Assembly (NCBI GenBank): GCA_945831805.1
Contig: CAMADY010000005.1
Location: 1 to 55,769, forward strand
Length of the DNA: 55,769 nt
Reading direction: 5' to 3'
Origin: an uncultured Prevotellaceae bacterium
GTDB taxonomy: Bacteria; Bacteroidota; Bacteroidia; Bacteroidales; Bacteroidaceae
Shown here: positions 1 through 8,885 of the stretch, piece by piece
How the letters are laid out: each line of letters begins with the position of its first letter
Position numbering within the stretch: the stretch's first letter is position 1
Program-made: the position numbers and the translations under genes
Notes under the pieces: model-generated
Told to the model about the DNA's origin: nothing
Databases searched by the model: none
Seen by the model: the letters and a program-made list of their open reading frames with translations, nothing else

Positions 1-183
1 GGGGCTATGTCTGCTACCCTCTACCTGTGGCTAAATATTAATTCAGCAGACCCTAATTACGAGAAGAGTTGTGTAATTCCATATACCATTCACCAATACT
101 CTGACAAGAAATATGTAGAAGGTGGTTTTATGGATATGTGGATTGTAACCGATTTAGGAATGGTAAAACAGTTAAAGATATAA
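1..183 (+). CDS. 3' end of an unidentified protein (cut by window edge)
   Basis: Frame 1 is open from the first base to a TAA at 181-183 and gives 60 residues with no stop. The start lies outside the window. The visible part has mixed polar and hydrophobic residues and no recognisable motif; it ends VTDLGMVKQLKI. The next gene starts 7 bp later on the same strand, so the two may be co-transcribed. It is absent from the ORF track because it has no start in the window. I do not recognise a family. Confidence 0.5.
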   Translation, partial: GAMSATLYLWLNINSADPNYEKSCVIPYTIHQYSDKKYVEGGFMDMWIVTDLGMVKQLKI

Positions 184-190
184 GATTATA

Positions 191-484
191 ATGAAACCAA
201 TACTCAAGATTGTCATTGCAGTGCTATTGCTGTTGTGTTTGGCTGATATGCCTTATGGGTTCTATCAGCTGGTGCGGTTTGCATCGGCTGGTGCGTTTGC
301 GTATATATCGTACGACTATTTCAAATGTGAGAAGAATGGGTTGGGAGTGGTCTTTGCGGCATTGGCATTATTGTTCCAGCCCTTCATTAAGGTGGCATTG
401 GGTCGAATGATATGGAATGTCGTGGATGTGCTGGTCGCTATTGGTTTGGTATGCCTGATCGTCAGGACATTCAAGAGACGATAG
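191..484 (+). CDS. Small inner-membrane protein, DUF6804-like
   Basis: This 97-residue protein is almost entirely hydrophobic. About three membrane segments are visible: residues 5-22, a middle stretch around 30-60, and 72-92, with a short basic end (RTFKRR). The pattern of an N-terminal helix, a PYGFYQLVRF motif, an LLFQPF motif, and a final helix after GRMIWNVVD matches, from memory, the small DUF6804 family common in Bacteroidota and other bacteria. No catalytic residues are visible and the function of the family is unknown to me. It follows the partial gene by 7 bp, so the start at 191 fits an operon. The overlapping ORF 210-410 is a shadow. Confidence 0.7.
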   Translation: MKPILKIVIAVLLLLCLADMPYGFYQLVRFASAGAFAYISYDYFKCEKNGLGVVFAALALLFQPFIKVALGRMIWNVVDVLVAIGLVCLIVRTFKRR

Positions 485-570
485 ATGTGGGTTCATAGGA
501 AGGATACTGCTCAAATAGAACGAGTGACGAGAGACAATAGCATTAATTGATGTTAAAAACGTGGGAAGGT

Positions 571-602
571 GTTGGAGGTTTGGAAGTTTTTCAATACCTT
601 TG
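571..602 (+). promoter_or_regulatory. Bacteroidetes-type promoter for the ATPase gene
   Basis: A perfect -7 box TACCTTTG lies at 595-602. A TTG core, within GTTG at 571-574, sits 20 nt upstream, matching the TTTG/N19-21/TAnnTTTG layout known for Bacteroidetes sigma-ABfr promoters. The ATG of the ATPase gene is at 649, which gives a leader of about 40 nt. No transcript data support it here. Confidence 0.6.
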
Positions 603-648
603 CATTTGATATTATTTTAATGTGCATTAAATTAACCGGTGTTAAATC

Positions 649-1962
649 ATGAAGTTCTACGATAGAGATAGTGAAAAGGAAATTCTCCGTAAGAATTGGG
701 AAAGGTCTGATGAGAGGTCGCTGTTTACTGTTATGATAGGCAGAAGACGTATCGGCAAGACTGCTTTGCTTCTTCAGATGGAGAAGGATCAGAGAATGCT
801 ATATCTGTATGTCTCAAAGGATAATGAGCATGTGCTTGTGGAAAAATTCCAGAAGGCTGCAGAGACGGAACTGGGACTGCATATATATGGAAGGCTTGAT
901 ACTTTCGCCCAGTTCTTTGAGAACATCATGGAGTACGGCATGGAGCATCACTTTACCATTGTGCTTGATGAGTTCCAGAATTTCCTGAAGGTTAATCCTG
1001 CTATTCCGAGCCATATACAGGATGTATGGGACAGGTATCATGCAAGGAGCAAGGTCCATCTCATTGCGTGCGGCAGTATATACAGCATGATGCACAGGAT
1101 ATTCGACAATGAGGATGAACCGCTTTATGGCAGGAAGGATTGTGAGATAAAATTGATGCCTTTTCGCATCAGCGTTGTCAAACAGATTCTTGGGGATCAT
1201 AATCCTGGGTATGAGCCGGAGGATCTTCTGTGTCTGTATATGCTTACTGGCGGGGTAGCGAAATATGTGGCTCAGCTGATGGATGCCGGTGCTGTCACTA
1301 AAGACTCTATGCTGAAATGGGCTACTGATGCAGGCAGTCCGTTCCTGAGTGAAGGAACGGAGTTGATAATGTCAGAGTTTGGCAAGGACTACGCCAACTA
1401 TCTCAGCATTCTTCAGAAGATAGCTGGTGGAATGACTACACAGAACCAACTGGACACTATCATCGGCAAAAACACAGGTACTTATCTGAAGAATCTGGAT
1501 GAGGATTATAACTACGTCCATAAGTTGCAGCCGATGTTCTGCAAGCCAGGAAGTCGTAACATCCGTTGGTATGTTGACGACTGCTTTCTCCGTTTCTGGT
1601 TTCGATATATTCTTCCTAACCAGGCACTCATCGAGATGGGACGCTACGATATGCTTCTTGAGATTGTAGAAAGGGACTACTGCGACTTTACAGGTCACGT
1701 CCTTGAACAGTATTTCCGTCAGAAGTACATGGAGGAGGAGCGTGTTACTGCCGTTGGGCAGTATTGGGACCGTAAAGGCAACAATGAGATAGACCTCATA
1801 GCTCTAAACTCTATTGACAAGACCGCCGTTGTGGCGGAGGTGAAGCGCAATCCGGAAAGATATAAAAGTTCAGAGTTGGAAGAAAAGTACCTTACCATCA
1901 AGAACGAGTTTGGCAAATATAAAAAGATAGAGAGGATAGGCTTGTCGATGATGGATATGTAG
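649..1962 (+). CDS. P-loop ATPase of the ATPase_2/DUF234 type
   Basis: The 437-residue protein has a Walker A motif GRRRIGKT at residues 31-38 and a Walker B segment FTIVLDEFQ at about 102-110 with D107 and E108. The C-terminal third carries GNNEIDLIALN and a later VVAEVKR, which resemble the restriction-endonuclease-like DUF234 core (D...E-x-K). This architecture is the archaeal-type ATPase family (AAA ATPase plus DUF234) scattered widely in Bacteroidales genomes. Its role is not settled; links to mobile or stress-related regions have been proposed. It has its own promoter and stands alone, and its stop is followed closely by a 19-bp inverted repeat. The long minus-strand ORFs within it are shadows. 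Confidence 0.85.
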   Translation: MKFYDRDSEKEILRKNWERSDERSLFTVMIGRRRIGKTALLLQMEKDQRMLYLYVSKDNEHVLVEKFQKAAETELGLHIYGRLDTFAQFFENIMEYGMEHHFTIVLDEFQNFLKVNPAIPSHIQDVWDRYHARSKVHLIACGSIYSMMHRIFDNEDEPLYGRKDCEIKLMPFRISVVKQILGDHNPGYEPEDLLCLYMLTGGVAKYVAQLMDAGAVTKDSMLKWATDAGSPFLSEGTELIMSEFGKDYANYLSILQKIAGGMTTQNQLDTIIGKNTGTYLKNLDEDYNYVHKLQPMFCKPGSRNIRWYVDDCFLRFWFRYILPNQALIEMGRYDMLLEIVERDYCDFTGHVLEQYFRQKYMEEERVTAVGQYWDRKGNNEIDLIALNSIDKTAVVAEVKRNPERYKSSELEEKYLTIKNEFGKYKKIERIGLSMMDM

Positions 1963-1986
1963 GAGGCTGTAGTTTAGTAAGTAATT

Positions 1987-2037
1987 AGGGTGTCCAGTTT
2001 GTTGTTCTGATTTTTAGTACAACAAACTGAACACCCT
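1987..2037. repeat. 19-bp inverted repeat, bidirectional terminator or element ends
   Basis: AGGGTGTCCAGTTTGTTGT at 1987-2005 is matched by the reverse complement at 2019-2037 with a single mismatch and a 13-nt loop. It lies between the convergent ATPase and uxuA genes, so it could end both transcripts. T-rich bases follow the right arm only weakly. Arms this long and nearly perfect also resemble paired ends of a small transposable element. Confidence 0.65.
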
Positions 2038-2039
2038 AT

Positions 2040-2129
2040 TTCTTAGTCGAAGAAACCTGGCTGCTTGTACTCTTAGATTCAGTTCAAGCAGGGGGTTCTT
2101 AGTCGAAGAAACCTGGCTGCTTGTACTCT
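2040..2129. repeat. Direct repeat: duplicated uxuA 3' end
   Basis: Bases 2096-2129 contain the last codons and stop of uxuA. The same 34 bases occur again at 2040-2073, giving a 56-bp period. Similarity appears to continue less exactly upstream of the 34 bp in the uxuA sense, where gaact..agagtac is shared. The extra copy lies outside the gene and abuts the inverted repeat at 1987-2037. Confidence 0.8.
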
Positions 2130-3370
2130 ATACCGAGTTCACGGTCAACGGCTGCCATGACGCCTTGGATCTGTCCCATGGCGAACATGCGGCCGAGGAG
2201 GGTGTAGCCGGAGTTGTGGCCGTGGTTGGTCTCGTCGAAGACTCCTCCAGGCTCGTCGGTGAAGGTCATGCCGTGATCGACGCGCATTGGTAGGCGACGA
2301 CCGCTGTTGCACTTGCCTTCGCGCTCAGCCTGCTCGAAGATGCGTACGAGCTCTATGAGGTTTCCGCGTCCGCCGAGGTGTGATGCCTCTGTGAAGTTGC
2401 CGTTAGGGAAGATGTGGCATGAGCGGAGGTGCACGAAGTGTGTGCGGTCAGCGAACTGCTTTGCCATGGCCACGCAGTCGTTGTGCTCGCCAGCAGAGAA
2501 GGAGCCAGCGCAGAAGGTGAGTCCGTTGTGCTTGTTTGGCACTGCGTCGAGGAACCACTTGATGTCCTCTACGTTGCCCACGATGCGTGGGAGTCCGAAG
2601 ACAGGGTATGGTGGGTCGTCAGGATGTACGCACATGTTGATGTCGTACTCGTCGCAGATAGGCATGATAGCCTCGAGCCATGTCTTCATGTTGTCCTGGA
2701 GTTTCTGCTTGTCGATGTCCTTGTAGAGTGCGAGGAGTTCGTGGAACTTGTTGAGCGGTGCAGAGTCGCCCTCGCTGAAGTTTCCGCTTACGAAGCCCTG
2801 TGTCTTGATGATGATGTTCTCTACGAGTTCGTGGTCCTGCTCCGGTGTGGTGGTCTTCTTCATCTCGTCAGCCTCAGCGACGAGGTCGCGACCCCACTTG
2901 TGGTATTTAGAGAACTCTGCCCAGTCCTCACGTGCGCCCTGACGCTTGAGGATGTGGATGTCGAAGTATGCGAAGACGCCCCAGTCCATATAGAGGTTGT
3001 TGGCACCGTTAGGGTTGTCGTGCGCGAGGTCCGTACGCGCCCAGTCGAGTACTGGCATGAAGTTGTAGCAGATGCACTTGATGCCTTCTTCTCCGAGGTT
3101 GCGTAGCGACTGCTTATAGACCTCTATCTGGTGGTCGCGGTCTGGTCCGCCGTACTTGATGGTCTCTACGACAGGTAGTGACTCTACGACGCTCCATGTC
3201 ATTCCGTAGGATTCGATGTACTCCTTGAGTTCATGAATCTTCTCGCGTGTCCATACTTCGCCGAGTGGCACGTCGTGAAGTGCTGTCACGATGCCCTCAA
3301 CGCCAATTTGCTTTAACTGTGCAAGAGTGATCTTATCTTTCTTGCCAAACCATCGCCATGTTCTTTCCAT
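2099..3370 (-). CDS. uxuA: Mannonate dehydratase
   Basis: UxuA (EC 4.2.1.8) removes water from D-mannonate to give 2-keto-3-deoxy-D-gluconate, the second step from fructuronate to central metabolism. The 423 residues are slightly longer than the roughly 390 typical of the family. The N-terminus (MERTWRWFGKKD, then EGIVTALHDVPLGEVW) and the metal-site region (NMCVHPDDPP, FCAGSFSAGEHND, HLRSCH, VDHGMTF) are characteristic of this TIM-barrel enzyme. It follows uxuB by 6 bp on the same strand and shares its promoter. The 3' end has been partly copied just downstream (2040-2073) without harming this reading frame. Cytosolic. Confidence 0.95.
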   Translation of the reverse strand: MERTWRWFGKKDKITLAQLKQIGVEGIVTALHDVPLGEVWTREKIHELKEYIESYGMTWSVVESLPVVETIKYGGPDRDHQIEVYKQSLRNLGEEGIKCICYNFMPVLDWARTDLAHDNPNGANNLYMDWGVFAYFDIHILKRQGAREDWAEFSKYHKWGRDLVAEADEMKKTTTPEQDHELVENIIIKTQGFVSGNFSEGDSAPLNKFHELLALYKDIDKQKLQDNMKTWLEAIMPICDEYDINMCVHPDDPPYPVFGLPRIVGNVEDIKWFLDAVPNKHNGLTFCAGSFSAGEHNDCVAMAKQFADRTHFVHLRSCHIFPNGNFTEASHLGGRGNLIELVRIFEQAEREGKCNSGRRLPMRVDHGMTFTDEPGGVFDETNHGHNSGYTLLGRMFAMGQIQGVMAAVDRELGIEYKQPGFFD

Positions 3371-3376
3371 AAGACT

Positions 3377-4966
3377 TTATCTAGCTGAAACGTATTTATG
3401 TAATGTCTTTCTTACTGCGCCTGGACCTGCGAAGAGCTCCTTGACGTAGCCTTCTATCTGTTCGCCGAAGCCAGCCTCGTAGAGGTCGATTGCGAAGACG
3501 TCCTTGCGGGTGTAGAGCTGCTTGAGACAGCTGTAGTCGTTGGCAGGGTTGCCGAGCTCAAGTGGTGCCACGATAGCCTGCAGCTCTTCGAGCAATGGGT
3601 CCGTTGATGGCTCGAAGGCGTTGCCGTTATCGTCGAGACCCTTGAGGTAGCGTGCGTATCCAGCGAGAACGAGCGGTATGAGTACGAGGTTAGACTTGTC
3701 GAGACCGCGTGCTATGTACTTCTTCATCGTCTCTCCGAAGCGTATAGGGAGCTTCTGCGAGGTGTCGGTAGCGATACGCTGTGGTGCGTCCGGCATGAAT
3801 GGGTTAGGGAGACGCTTGTTGATGACGGTGCCGATGAACTCGTAAGGGTTGAGCACGCCTGGATCGACAACGACAGGCATTGCCTCCATGTAGCCTATCT
3901 TCTGGATGAAGGCGCGGAGGTCTTCGTCAGCCATCTCAGCGGAGATGAGGTCGTAGCCGAGCATGCATCCGTAGATGGACATTGCGGTGTGGAGCGGATT
4001 GAGACAGGTTGTCACCTTCATGGTCTCCACCTCGTCAACGGTCTTGCGTGTGGTGTAGAGTGCGCCACCGAGCTCGAGTGGTGGACGGCCGTTGGTGTAT
4101 GTGTCCTCGCAGACGAGATACTGCACCTCCTCAGCGTTGACGAACGGTGCTGTGAAGGTCTTCTTCTCGGTGATGATGGTCTCGTTGTCCTCGAAGCCGT
4201 CGGCAGCGATCATAGCCTGCACCTTCTCGTGTGGTCGTGGTGTGATCTTGTCGATCATGGACCAAGGGTAGGTTATCTTCTCAGGGTTCTGGACATAAGC
4301 GAGGAATCCTTCTTCTACGAGTCCGTCTTTTACCCAACGCTCAGCATAGGCGAGTACGCCCTTCTTGACGTGGTCGCCGTTGTGTGAGCAGTTGTCGGTT
4401 GACTGTAGTGTTACAGGGAGTGCACCAGCCTTGTAGCGCTCCACGAGGAGTGCCGTGAGCTTACCCATGGCGAAGACTGGCGAGAGTCCGCGAGCGAGGT
4501 CCGCATCGTTGAAGACGTAGCCCTTCTCAGTGATGGTGAAGGTGACCTGCTGGAGCGATGGTGCCTGGAAAATCTCTACGAGGCGTGCCCAGTCTTCCGC
4601 GAACTGCTTGTCGGCCTTTAGCGACTCAGTGACTGATGCTATGACCTTCTTCTCGATGGTTCCGCTGGACTGGAGTGAGACGAGGAGTGAGAGGTTGTTG
4701 TAAGGGCGGTACGCCTTGTCAATGATCTCGTAGTCGAAGCTCTCTGCCACGATGACGCCACGGTCGTACTTTCCTGTGTTGAGGGCATCGTTGAGGATAG
4801 CTGCCGGGAATGCTCGGAAGATGTTTCCAGCACCGAAGTGTAGCCATGTAGGCTCGTCGTGGGTCTTCTTTGCCACGGCAGCGATGTCAAATTTAGGAAG
4901 CTCATAGCCTTTGGCTTCCCACTCGGCAGCGTTGAGGTTGCCTGATGTAATGTCTGTTAGTTTCAT
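3377..4966 (-). CDS. uxuB: Fructuronate reductase (mannitol dehydrogenase family)
   Basis: A 529-residue NAD-dependent polyol/uronate dehydrogenase. LHFGAGNIFRAF near the N-terminus is the Rossmann-fold signature. Later motifs TITEKGY, DNCSHNGDHV and TTCLNPLHTAMSIYG are typical of the mannitol-2-dehydrogenase/UxuB family. Next to uxuA it most likely interconverts D-fructuronate and D-mannonate (EC 1.1.1.57); tagaturonate reductase is the main alternative. The ORF track begins at 5056, but its first 30 codons overlap the promoter at 5001-5032. The ATG at 4966 (MKLTDITSG) is the credible start. First gene of a two-gene operon with uxuA. Confidence 0.9.
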   Translation of the reverse strand: MKLTDITSGNLNAAEWEAKGYELPKFDIAAVAKKTHDEPTWLHFGAGNIFRAFPAAILNDALNTGKYDRGVIVAESFDYEIIDKAYRPYNNLSLLVSLQSSGTIEKKVIASVTESLKADKQFAEDWARLVEIFQAPSLQQVTFTITEKGYVFNDADLARGLSPVFAMGKLTALLVERYKAGALPVTLQSTDNCSHNGDHVKKGVLAYAERWVKDGLVEEGFLAYVQNPEKITYPWSMIDKITPRPHEKVQAMIAADGFEDNETIITEKKTFTAPFVNAEEVQYLVCEDTYTNGRPPLELGGALYTTRKTVDEVETMKVTTCLNPLHTAMSIYGCMLGYDLISAEMADEDLRAFIQKIGYMEAMPVVVDPGVLNPYEFIGTVINKRLPNPFMPDAPQRIATDTSQKLPIRFGETMKKYIARGLDKSNLVLIPLVLAGYARYLKGLDDNGNAFEPSTDPLLEELQAIVAPLELGNPANDYSCLKQLYTRKDVFAIDLYEAGFGEQIEGYVKELFAGPGAVRKTLHKYVSAR

Positions 4967-5000
4967 AAATTGCTGTATAAGGTTTTTTGAGTTTCTGTTG

Positions 5001-5032
5001 CAAAGGTAATAAAAAAAGTGAGATAAAACAAA
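5001..5032 (-). promoter_or_regulatory. Promoter of uxuB-uxuA
   Basis: On the minus strand TACCTTTG (5008-5001) is preceded by TTTG (5032-5029) with exactly 20 nt between them, an excellent Bacteroidetes promoter. The uxuB ATG is about 35 nt downstream. Its position after the terminator at 5084-5120 separates uxuBA from the large upstream locus. Confidence 0.8.
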
Positions 5033-5083
5033 TAAAAAGAGTTCAAAAAAATGCAAGAATATACATTTAGTAATGTTTTAGAT

Positions 5084-5120
5084 ACAAAAAAAGAGTGAAG
5101 AACCTTCATTCTTCACTCTT
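5084..5120 (-). terminator. Intrinsic terminator closing the large locus
   Basis: AAGAGTGAAGAA and TTCTTCACTCTT form a perfect 12-bp stem with a 6-nt loop (5091-5120). On the minus strand the stem runs straight into a T tract (5090-5084). It sits 20 bp after the stop of the GH128-like gene. Confidence 0.9.
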
Positions 5121-5140
5121 GTCCTATAAACAACCTACGT

Positions 5141-8100
5141 TTACTTGACTACGGCATTGATGATGCAGTTAGCATCGTCGATGGTTATCTTGCCGTCGCC
5201 GTTGTAGTCGGCTACTTCCTTATCGAAAACCTTTTGCGTGATGCCAATGACGTAGTCTGCTACAGCCTTCGCATCGCTGATGTCAACTCTACCATCGGCA
5301 TTGACATCGCCAGGGATGCTCTGTACGAGTCCTGACGTAGGAATCATTACTCCATCCCACTCTTCTTCAACGACAGGAATGTCACTGACACCTCTGAGGA
5401 TTGCAGAATAGATAGGAATCTTCTCAGATGGTACCTCTTTGATGAGTTCCCATTTACCATCGACAAGCCTCAACTGTCCTGCAGTATATGAGGTAGTACC
5501 GTCAGCTACACCACGCAATCCGTTGACGTTGGTCTTGATGGTGCGCGACTTTGTTCCGGTAGGGAATAGGAGCAGCTTCTTGTCTGCTTCGTAACGGAAG
5601 ATGTATGGCGTGCCCTTTACGGGTGTCTCGACCTTCTCCAGACAAATGTTGCGCTGATCCTGTGTGATGCCCTTAACCTGATAGAAGGTCATACCCTGCG
5701 GAATCTCGAACTCCTGCTTGCAGCAAATGGTTCCCCAACCGTCGCAGTCGGCAGCCTTCATAAGGGTGTAGATGTACTTGAGCTTGAAGTCAGTGGCACA
5801 CCACCATCCCTCACGATTGTCGGCAGAAGAGATTGCTCCGCCCGGACGCATCCACTGCTTGTCGGTACATCCGTTCTTTGAGCTCTGGAATCCGATGGTT
5901 ATAGGCTGTCCCTCCTCTACATATATATAAGATGTATTGAGAGGTTCCCAGACATCTGTAACGCCTGGCATGTCGAGTTTACCGATAGATAGGTTTCTTG
6001 AGTATGAGGTCTCAGTGCCGTTGGATATGAATGCCCTCTGGTCGTTCTCACAGAGGTGCTCTGTTGTAGCGACGCATTCGAGTGCATAGAGTCCCGTCTG
6101 CACTACATTAGTCGTAGAAGCAGCCTGCGCTGCATTGTTGCGTTTTATCTCCTGCTTTATAGCCAGCGTCTGGTTCTCGTTGCCGTTTGCAGAGATACCC
6201 CACCACGCGTTCCAGCATGTCTTTCCGCCAACGGTGTTTGTGCGCTGGTCGCCTCCGGTGTATGTGCCGCACTTGGTGGTCCATCCTGTTGCAGCAGCGA
6301 ATGAAGGGTTCTGTATAGCAGTAGTGTTATAGGTGAATGTGATGCCTTCCGGAATCATCTGTTCATACTCGGTGATGACGAGCTGGTTGAGGTCTGCCTT
6401 ACGGTTCTTAGCCGTCATGATGGCATCCTTCACGACTATCTCCAGTTCATTGGCATCGGCAGCCTGTGCCATAGCATTTCTGACCTTGTCGTTGAGGTCA
6501 CTGTAGGCGGTGTTGGTATCGATGAAGAGCTGTGCGCGCTTCTTCTCCCACTCCATAGCATCTGCCATAGCCTCCTCCTTTGTAGCGAAGAGTTTGCATA
6601 GCATCATCTCGTCAATAGAGAGTTTACCAGCAAGGTGTCTCATCTGCATGAGGAGATACGGATACGCTGCTGTAGCGGTGAAGGTAGCACTCTGTCGTGA
6701 CCATGCCCCAGCTGTTGATACTTCGAGATGCTTCACGTTCTCGGAATATCCGTTGCTTGATGTAGAGAAGCGCTGATAGGAAGAGTCACCATTGCGTGAA
6801 ACGGACGCGATATAGTAGCTGTCGCCCGCCTTCACGTTCCACTGTCTTCTGAGAGCGTCAGGCTGCTTCTTGTCGTTCTCGGTATTTCCGGTGTTTGCAT
6901 TGCCATAGCACTGTAGGTATGCACCTCCATCGATGCCTCCCTCGCTAACGACCTGGAAGTAAGGTGCGGCGATATTGTTGCCCTCACCATTGGTCCAGTC
7001 GGCATATCCAAGTTCGAAGTCACCATTGACGAACTGGTTACCGCCGAGGTATTTTGTCTCACCGGAGACGTTGAAGATGTCGCCGAACTTTATGTCATCA
7101 CTTGCAGCGGTGAGAACGCTTGAACGCTTCGTCAATCCGCTGAGGTCCTTAATGCGTACGCAGAACTGCATACCCTCGGAAGCATCCACGGTGTATTCGA
7201 AATCGCCTTCCAGCTCATTAGGCTCTATAGTAGCGACCTCCACCCATGCCATAGACGTAGAGGCACGCTTCTCGATAGCCATCGACTGGTTGTACTCACC
7301 ATTGTAGTCATGCCATGAGATCTTAGCCTTCTGTGCCGCCTTGTCGTATTCAATCTTCACATTGCCCGGTGCATACATGCGAGGGTTGTTAGGAATCTTT
7401 TCAACGGAAGGGTCATAGCCGAGTCCCTCATTCATGTTGGCATAGTATTCGCCGAGCTTTGAGAGCTGTCCGTTATGATATATGCGTGATGCTACGTTCT
7501 CACTGTTCCATATGGCATATCTCTCGACATACTTGTTGCTGTTGAGCTTCTGTAGGATAGGCACAGTGCCATCGTACATCTTCTGCTGGTTAGCCTCAGA
7601 GAAGGATCCCGGACCGTCCGGTGCCTGTGCGAAGATGCCACCGCTTGACCAGTTGCCGGAGTTCCATGAAGCACCCCATGTCCACTCAGAAATCCATATA
7701 GGACGCTTGCCGTAGTTGTTGTAGAAGCTATTGAGTTCATCGAACTTTGACTGTGGCCAATAGCAGTGAAGATCGAGTACGTCACAACGCCATCCACGTG
7801 CGTCGATAGAGTCGAGAACAGCCTTCAGGTGGTTCATGGAGCCGTCGTGAGAAGAGTTTGAAAGCAGTCGCTGACCAGTACGCATGAGGCTCTCCCAGTT
7901 AGCGAGCACCTCCTCCACGGTGTTAGGTTCCGGATCGGATTTGTTTCCCGGCTCGTTGTTAGTCTTCATATGGCATGAGTAAGTAGCCTTACCGAGTTCG
8001 GAAGCAGAAGGCCATCCCTCGTGAATGTGGTGTGGCACGCACTCCACGTCCGGGAGCAGTGTTGAACCAGGACTCCATGTGTATGTCCATGAGGCGTTGA

Positions 8101-8794
8101 TAGGTGATGATGCAGCCTGTGCCACGATGTCAGCGACGCCTGCCTTGTGGGCATTGTACCAGTGGAATACGCGATAAGAGGATATCTTCTTGTCGAGTAC
8201 AGCAGGGAGTGATTCAATCTCCAGGTCAGCCTTGTCGGCAATGAAGCATCGGCTGTAGCCACGTCCTCCTGCACGTGTAGAGAATGTCACCATGTATCCG
8301 CGCTTGAGCTTGAAGGAGCGGATCTGGTTGTTGAGCTTTGCTTCGGTGAGCGTGTTCATGAAGCCTCCGTCGTTCTCCAGTCCGAAACTGTTGACGCTGG
8401 TGCCAGCAAAGTTCTTCTCGGAATAGACTGTCAGCGGCCTTATGCTGCTGGCGTATGGGAAGATGATGGCACCACGGTCGTACATGCGTACCTGACAGTT
8501 GACGCCATTGCTTGCCGCCTGTCCGTTGATCTTGACATAGCTCTTGAGCCAGTTGCTGATAACGACGCTTGGCTTCACCTTCTTGATGATAACAACGGCA
8601 TGCTCGGTATTGGTGATGTCGATGCTGCCTGTTGTGGTGAACGGTGTGGCGTTGGTGATGGTGTAGTCCACGTCAGCGCTTACTGTTACTGCCTCCGTCA
8701 CCTGGTTAACGGTGGTGACGGTGTTTGCGGCAAGGAGCTGCTGACTCGCGAGAGCCAGCAGCATTGCCATTATTGACTTGATGTATTTCTTCAT
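5141..8794 (-). CDS. Secreted GH128/Asl1-like glycoside hydrolase with dockerin-like tail
   Basis: A 1217-residue secreted protein. The signal peptide ends near residue 22 (QQLLAAN). A beta-rich module (about 25-195) precedes a catalytic region (about 200-460) with NNEPG (E281), DLHCYW (343-346) and PIWISEW (E370). These fit the acid/base and nucleophile positions of the Asl1-like family, CAZy GH128, whose known members cut beta-1,3-glucan. An FN3-like part follows, then CBM-like modules (VNGDFELGYADWTN and a second around IQNPSFAAATGWT). The C-terminus is two EF-hand repeats, DVNADGRVDISDA and DYNGDGKITIDDA, resembling type I dockerin. It is the last gene of the locus. The activity here could differ from glucanase given the pectin context. 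Confidence 0.8.
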   Translation of the reverse strand: MKKYIKSIMAMLLALASQQLLAANTVTTVNQVTEAVTVSADVDYTITNATPFTTTGSIDITNTEHAVVIIKKVKPSVVISNWLKSYVKINGQAASNGVNCQVRMYDRGAIIFPYASSIRPLTVYSEKNFAGTSVNSFGLENDGGFMNTLTEAKLNNQIRSFKLKRGYMVTFSTRAGGRGYSRCFIADKADLEIESLPAVLDKKISSYRVFHWYNAHKAGVADIVAQAASSPINASWTYTWSPGSTLLPDVECVPHHIHEGWPSASELGKATYSCHMKTNNEPGNKSDPEPNTVEEVLANWESLMRTGQRLLSNSSHDGSMNHLKAVLDSIDARGWRCDVLDLHCYWPQSKFDELNSFYNNYGKRPIWISEWTWGASWNSGNWSSGGIFAQAPDGPGSFSEANQQKMYDGTVPILQKLNSNKYVERYAIWNSENVASRIYHNGQLSKLGEYYANMNEGLGYDPSVEKIPNNPRMYAPGNVKIEYDKAAQKAKISWHDYNGEYNQSMAIEKRASTSMAWVEVATIEPNELEGDFEYTVDASEGMQFCVRIKDLSGLTKRSSVLTAASDDIKFGDIFNVSGETKYLGGNQFVNGDFELGYADWTNGEGNNIAAPYFQVVSEGGIDGGAYLQCYGNANTGNTENDKKQPDALRRQWNVKAGDSYYIASVSRNGDSSYQRFSTSSNGYSENVKHLEVSTAGAWSRQSATFTATAAYPYLLMQMRHLAGKLSIDEMMLCKLFATKEEAMADAMEWEKKRAQLFIDTNTAYSDLNDKVRNAMAQAADANELEIVVKDAIMTAKNRKADLNQLVITEYEQMIPEGITFTYNTTAIQNPSFAAATGWTTKCGTYTGGDQRTNTVGGKTCWNAWWGISANGNENQTLAIKQEIKRNNAAQAASTTNVVQTGLYALECVATTEHLCENDQRAFISNGTETSYSRNLSIGKLDMPGVTDVWEPLNTSYIYVEEGQPITIGFQSSKNGCTDKQWMRPGGAISSADNREGWWCATDFKLKYIYTLMKAADCDGWGTICCKQEFEIPQGMTFYQVKGITQDQRNICLEKVETPVKGTPYIFRYEADKKLLLFPTGTKSRTIKTNVNGLRGVADGTTSYTAGQLRLVDGKWELIKEVPSEKIPIYSAILRGVSDIPVVEEEWDGVMIPTSGLVQSIPGDVNADGRVDISDAKAVADYVIGITQKVFDKEVADYNGDGKITIDDANCIINAVVK

Positions 8795-8836
8795 ATTGAT
8801 TCGTTAGGTTATGGAATTATGATTTGAGTTAGGAAC

Positions 8837-8857
8837 AAAACTCTGTTGGGGTTTTGT
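8837..8857. other. Intergenic hairpin between PL11 and GH128-like genes
   Basis: CAAAACTC and GGGTTTTG can pair around a short loop in the 91-bp gap between the two genes. It has no strong T tract in the direction of transcription, so it is more likely an mRNA stability or processing element than a full terminator. Confidence 0.35.
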
Positions 8858-8885
8858 AATAGTCGTAAGGCTTCTGCCTAAAGAC

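Noticed and set aside
2429-3106. 225-codon plus-strand ORF
   Set aside because: Fully antisense to uxuA; valine- and glutamate-rich shadow translation with no signal or domain.
4967-5056. Extended UxuB start at 5056
   Set aside because: Would place the promoter boxes inside the coding sequence and adds a hydrophobic leader not expected for a cytosolic dehydrogenase.
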